Assembly: GCA_022821845.1 (NCBI GenBank) | Contig: JAJECT010000024.1 | Location: 66,393 to 130,392 of the forward strand | Source of the DNA: Rhodothermales bacterium | GTDB taxonomy: Bacteria; Bacteroidota; Rhodothermia; Rhodothermales; VXPQ01 | Reading direction: 5' to 3' | DNA length: 64,000 nt | Translations under genes and position numbers: made by a program | Notes under the pieces: model-generated | The model's input: only the letters and a program-made list of their open reading frames with translations | The model's database searches: none | Told to the model about the DNA's origin: nothing | In this document: positions 63,357-64,000 of the stretch, piece by piece | Position numbering within the stretch: position 1 is the first letter of the stretch | Layout: every line of letters begins with the position of its first letter

Positions 63357-64000
63357 TCAGAGATCGCTAAAAAGTTGCTTCACGACGCGGCTGCCGCGCG
63401 TCGGCAAGGCGTCCTCGACGTGATACCGAAGAAAATCCTCGATGAGCTGGCCCAGTTCCGCGGCGGTGCGCTTGTCCAGCCGCATTTCCATGACCGTATC
63501 CGGGTCGGCGCGGGCCACGATGGCGAAGGCGCGCAAGGTCCGGCGGGCGGCGAAGCGCATGGTTTCGGGACTTCCCTGCCCGCTGGACGGCTCCACAGAC
63601 CCGGTTTCCAACAGCAGCGCCCCCCCGGATGCCGGGATGCGCTCGACAGCTTCCCGGTCGATGTCCGGCGAAAAGCCAAGAACCCGGGCCAAATGGAGCT
63701 GAAACAAAAAGAAGACCTGCTCGGCCCGCCCCTCGTACCGATCCAGGCGCTCCAGCGCATCCAGAAGCAGGGCGAACACGAGCGGATTTTCGTCTTCGTC
63801 CTGCATCAACGCCTGCGCGATTTCGACCACGCGCTGCCCGTAGGCCAGCGCCGCAAGATTCGTCCGCAACCGCCCGAACGTTCGGACATGGCTGCATTCG
63901 GAGAGCGTCTGCACCTGTCGAGACGCCTTCCAGTACAAAACGGCCTGCACGTACGACATGGGTTGCAAGGTCGATCCGAATCGGCTTTTGGGCCGTAGCG
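63357..64000 (-). CDS. recO: DNA repair protein RecO (N-terminus outside window)
   Basis: RecO loads RecA with RecFR during gap repair. The visible part contains the end of the OB-fold domain (RPKSRFGSTLQPMSYVQAVLY, read from the window edge), then the helical domain ESSHVRTF-like region CSHVRTFGRLRTNLAALAYGQ, LLDALERLDRY, and ends LPTRGSRVVKQLF. The four zinc cysteines found in some RecO proteins are not evident. The frame is open through base 64000, so the first ~60-70 residues are missing. Confidence 0.85.
   Translation of the reverse strand, partial: LRPKSRFGSTLQPMSYVQAVLYWKASRQVQTLSECSHVRTFGRLRTNLAALAYGQRVVEIAQALMQDEDENPLVFALLLDALERLDRYEGRAEQVFFLFQLHLARVLGFSPDIDREAVERIPASGGALLLETGSVEPSSGQGSPETMRFAARRTLRAFAIVARADPDTVMEMRLDKRTAAELGQLIEDFLRYHVEDALPTRGSRVVKQLFSDL

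Overview
The window is GC-rich (roughly 60% by eye), densely coded bacterial DNA. Several genes point to Bacteroidota in the broad sense, most likely a high-GC Rhodothermota-type lineage. IspH is the long ~410-residue form, the tRNA-guanine transglycosylase lacks the zinc cysteines, and there is a secreted ThuA/sorbosone-dehydrogenase/PKD/cytochrome c protein. The taxon is inferred from hand-recognised families; no search was run.

Left end (1-8.7 kb): a compact sterol-biosynthesis locus. On the minus strand, in transcription order, lie a 3-beta-hydroxysteroid dehydrogenase-like SDR (SdmB type), a Rieske oxygenase (SdmA type), a membrane sterol reductase (ERG24/LBR family), a CYP51-type P450, and one 1179-codon protein that fuses a squalene epoxidase to an oxidosqualene cyclase. 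An ERG2/sigma-1-receptor-like sterol isomerase converges on it from the left and overlaps its 3' end by 108 bases. Together these could take squalene to a C4/C14-demethylated, C8-isomerised sterol. This locus, and the fusion in particular, is the most unusual content of the window.

9-28 kb: a large secreted ThuA/dehydrogenase/cytochrome protein, tRNA-Leu(CAA), galactonate dehydratase, two lipoproteins, a methyltransferase, ispH, tgt, an AI-2E-type permease, clpX, an outer-membrane beta-barrel protein with an SDR and phosphofructokinase, then gluconokinase and 6-phosphogluconate dehydrogenase (convergent). Three ~260-bp MITE-like repeats with matching terminal inverted repeats lie in intergenic gaps here.

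28-44 kb: OPT transporter, YfcE-type phosphodiesterase, GAF-GAF-PP2C phosphatase, transaldolase, beta-CASP nuclease, a GlcD-GlcF type FAD/Fe-S oxidoreductase, M1 and S41 peptidases, LemA plus TPM-domain protein, a TPR protein and a CPBP protease.

44-51 kb: an accessory stretch of locally lower GC. It holds a Fic protein with a small partner, a secreted lipocalin-like protein, a two-domain VOC protein, tandem repeats beside tRNA-Ala(CGC), a restriction-enzyme remnant, RNase D, a coiled-coil membrane protein and a DUF4143-type ATPase. 51.6-54.4 kb is aconitase.

54.5-58.9 kb: a two-gene nuclease-helicase defence module (Hachiman/AbpAB-like layout), preceded by four 17-bp palindromes in two equally spaced pairs. 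The right end holds hyuB, hyuA and lexA, apparently co-transcribed with an ATGA lexA/hyuA overlap, and a recO truncated by the window edge.
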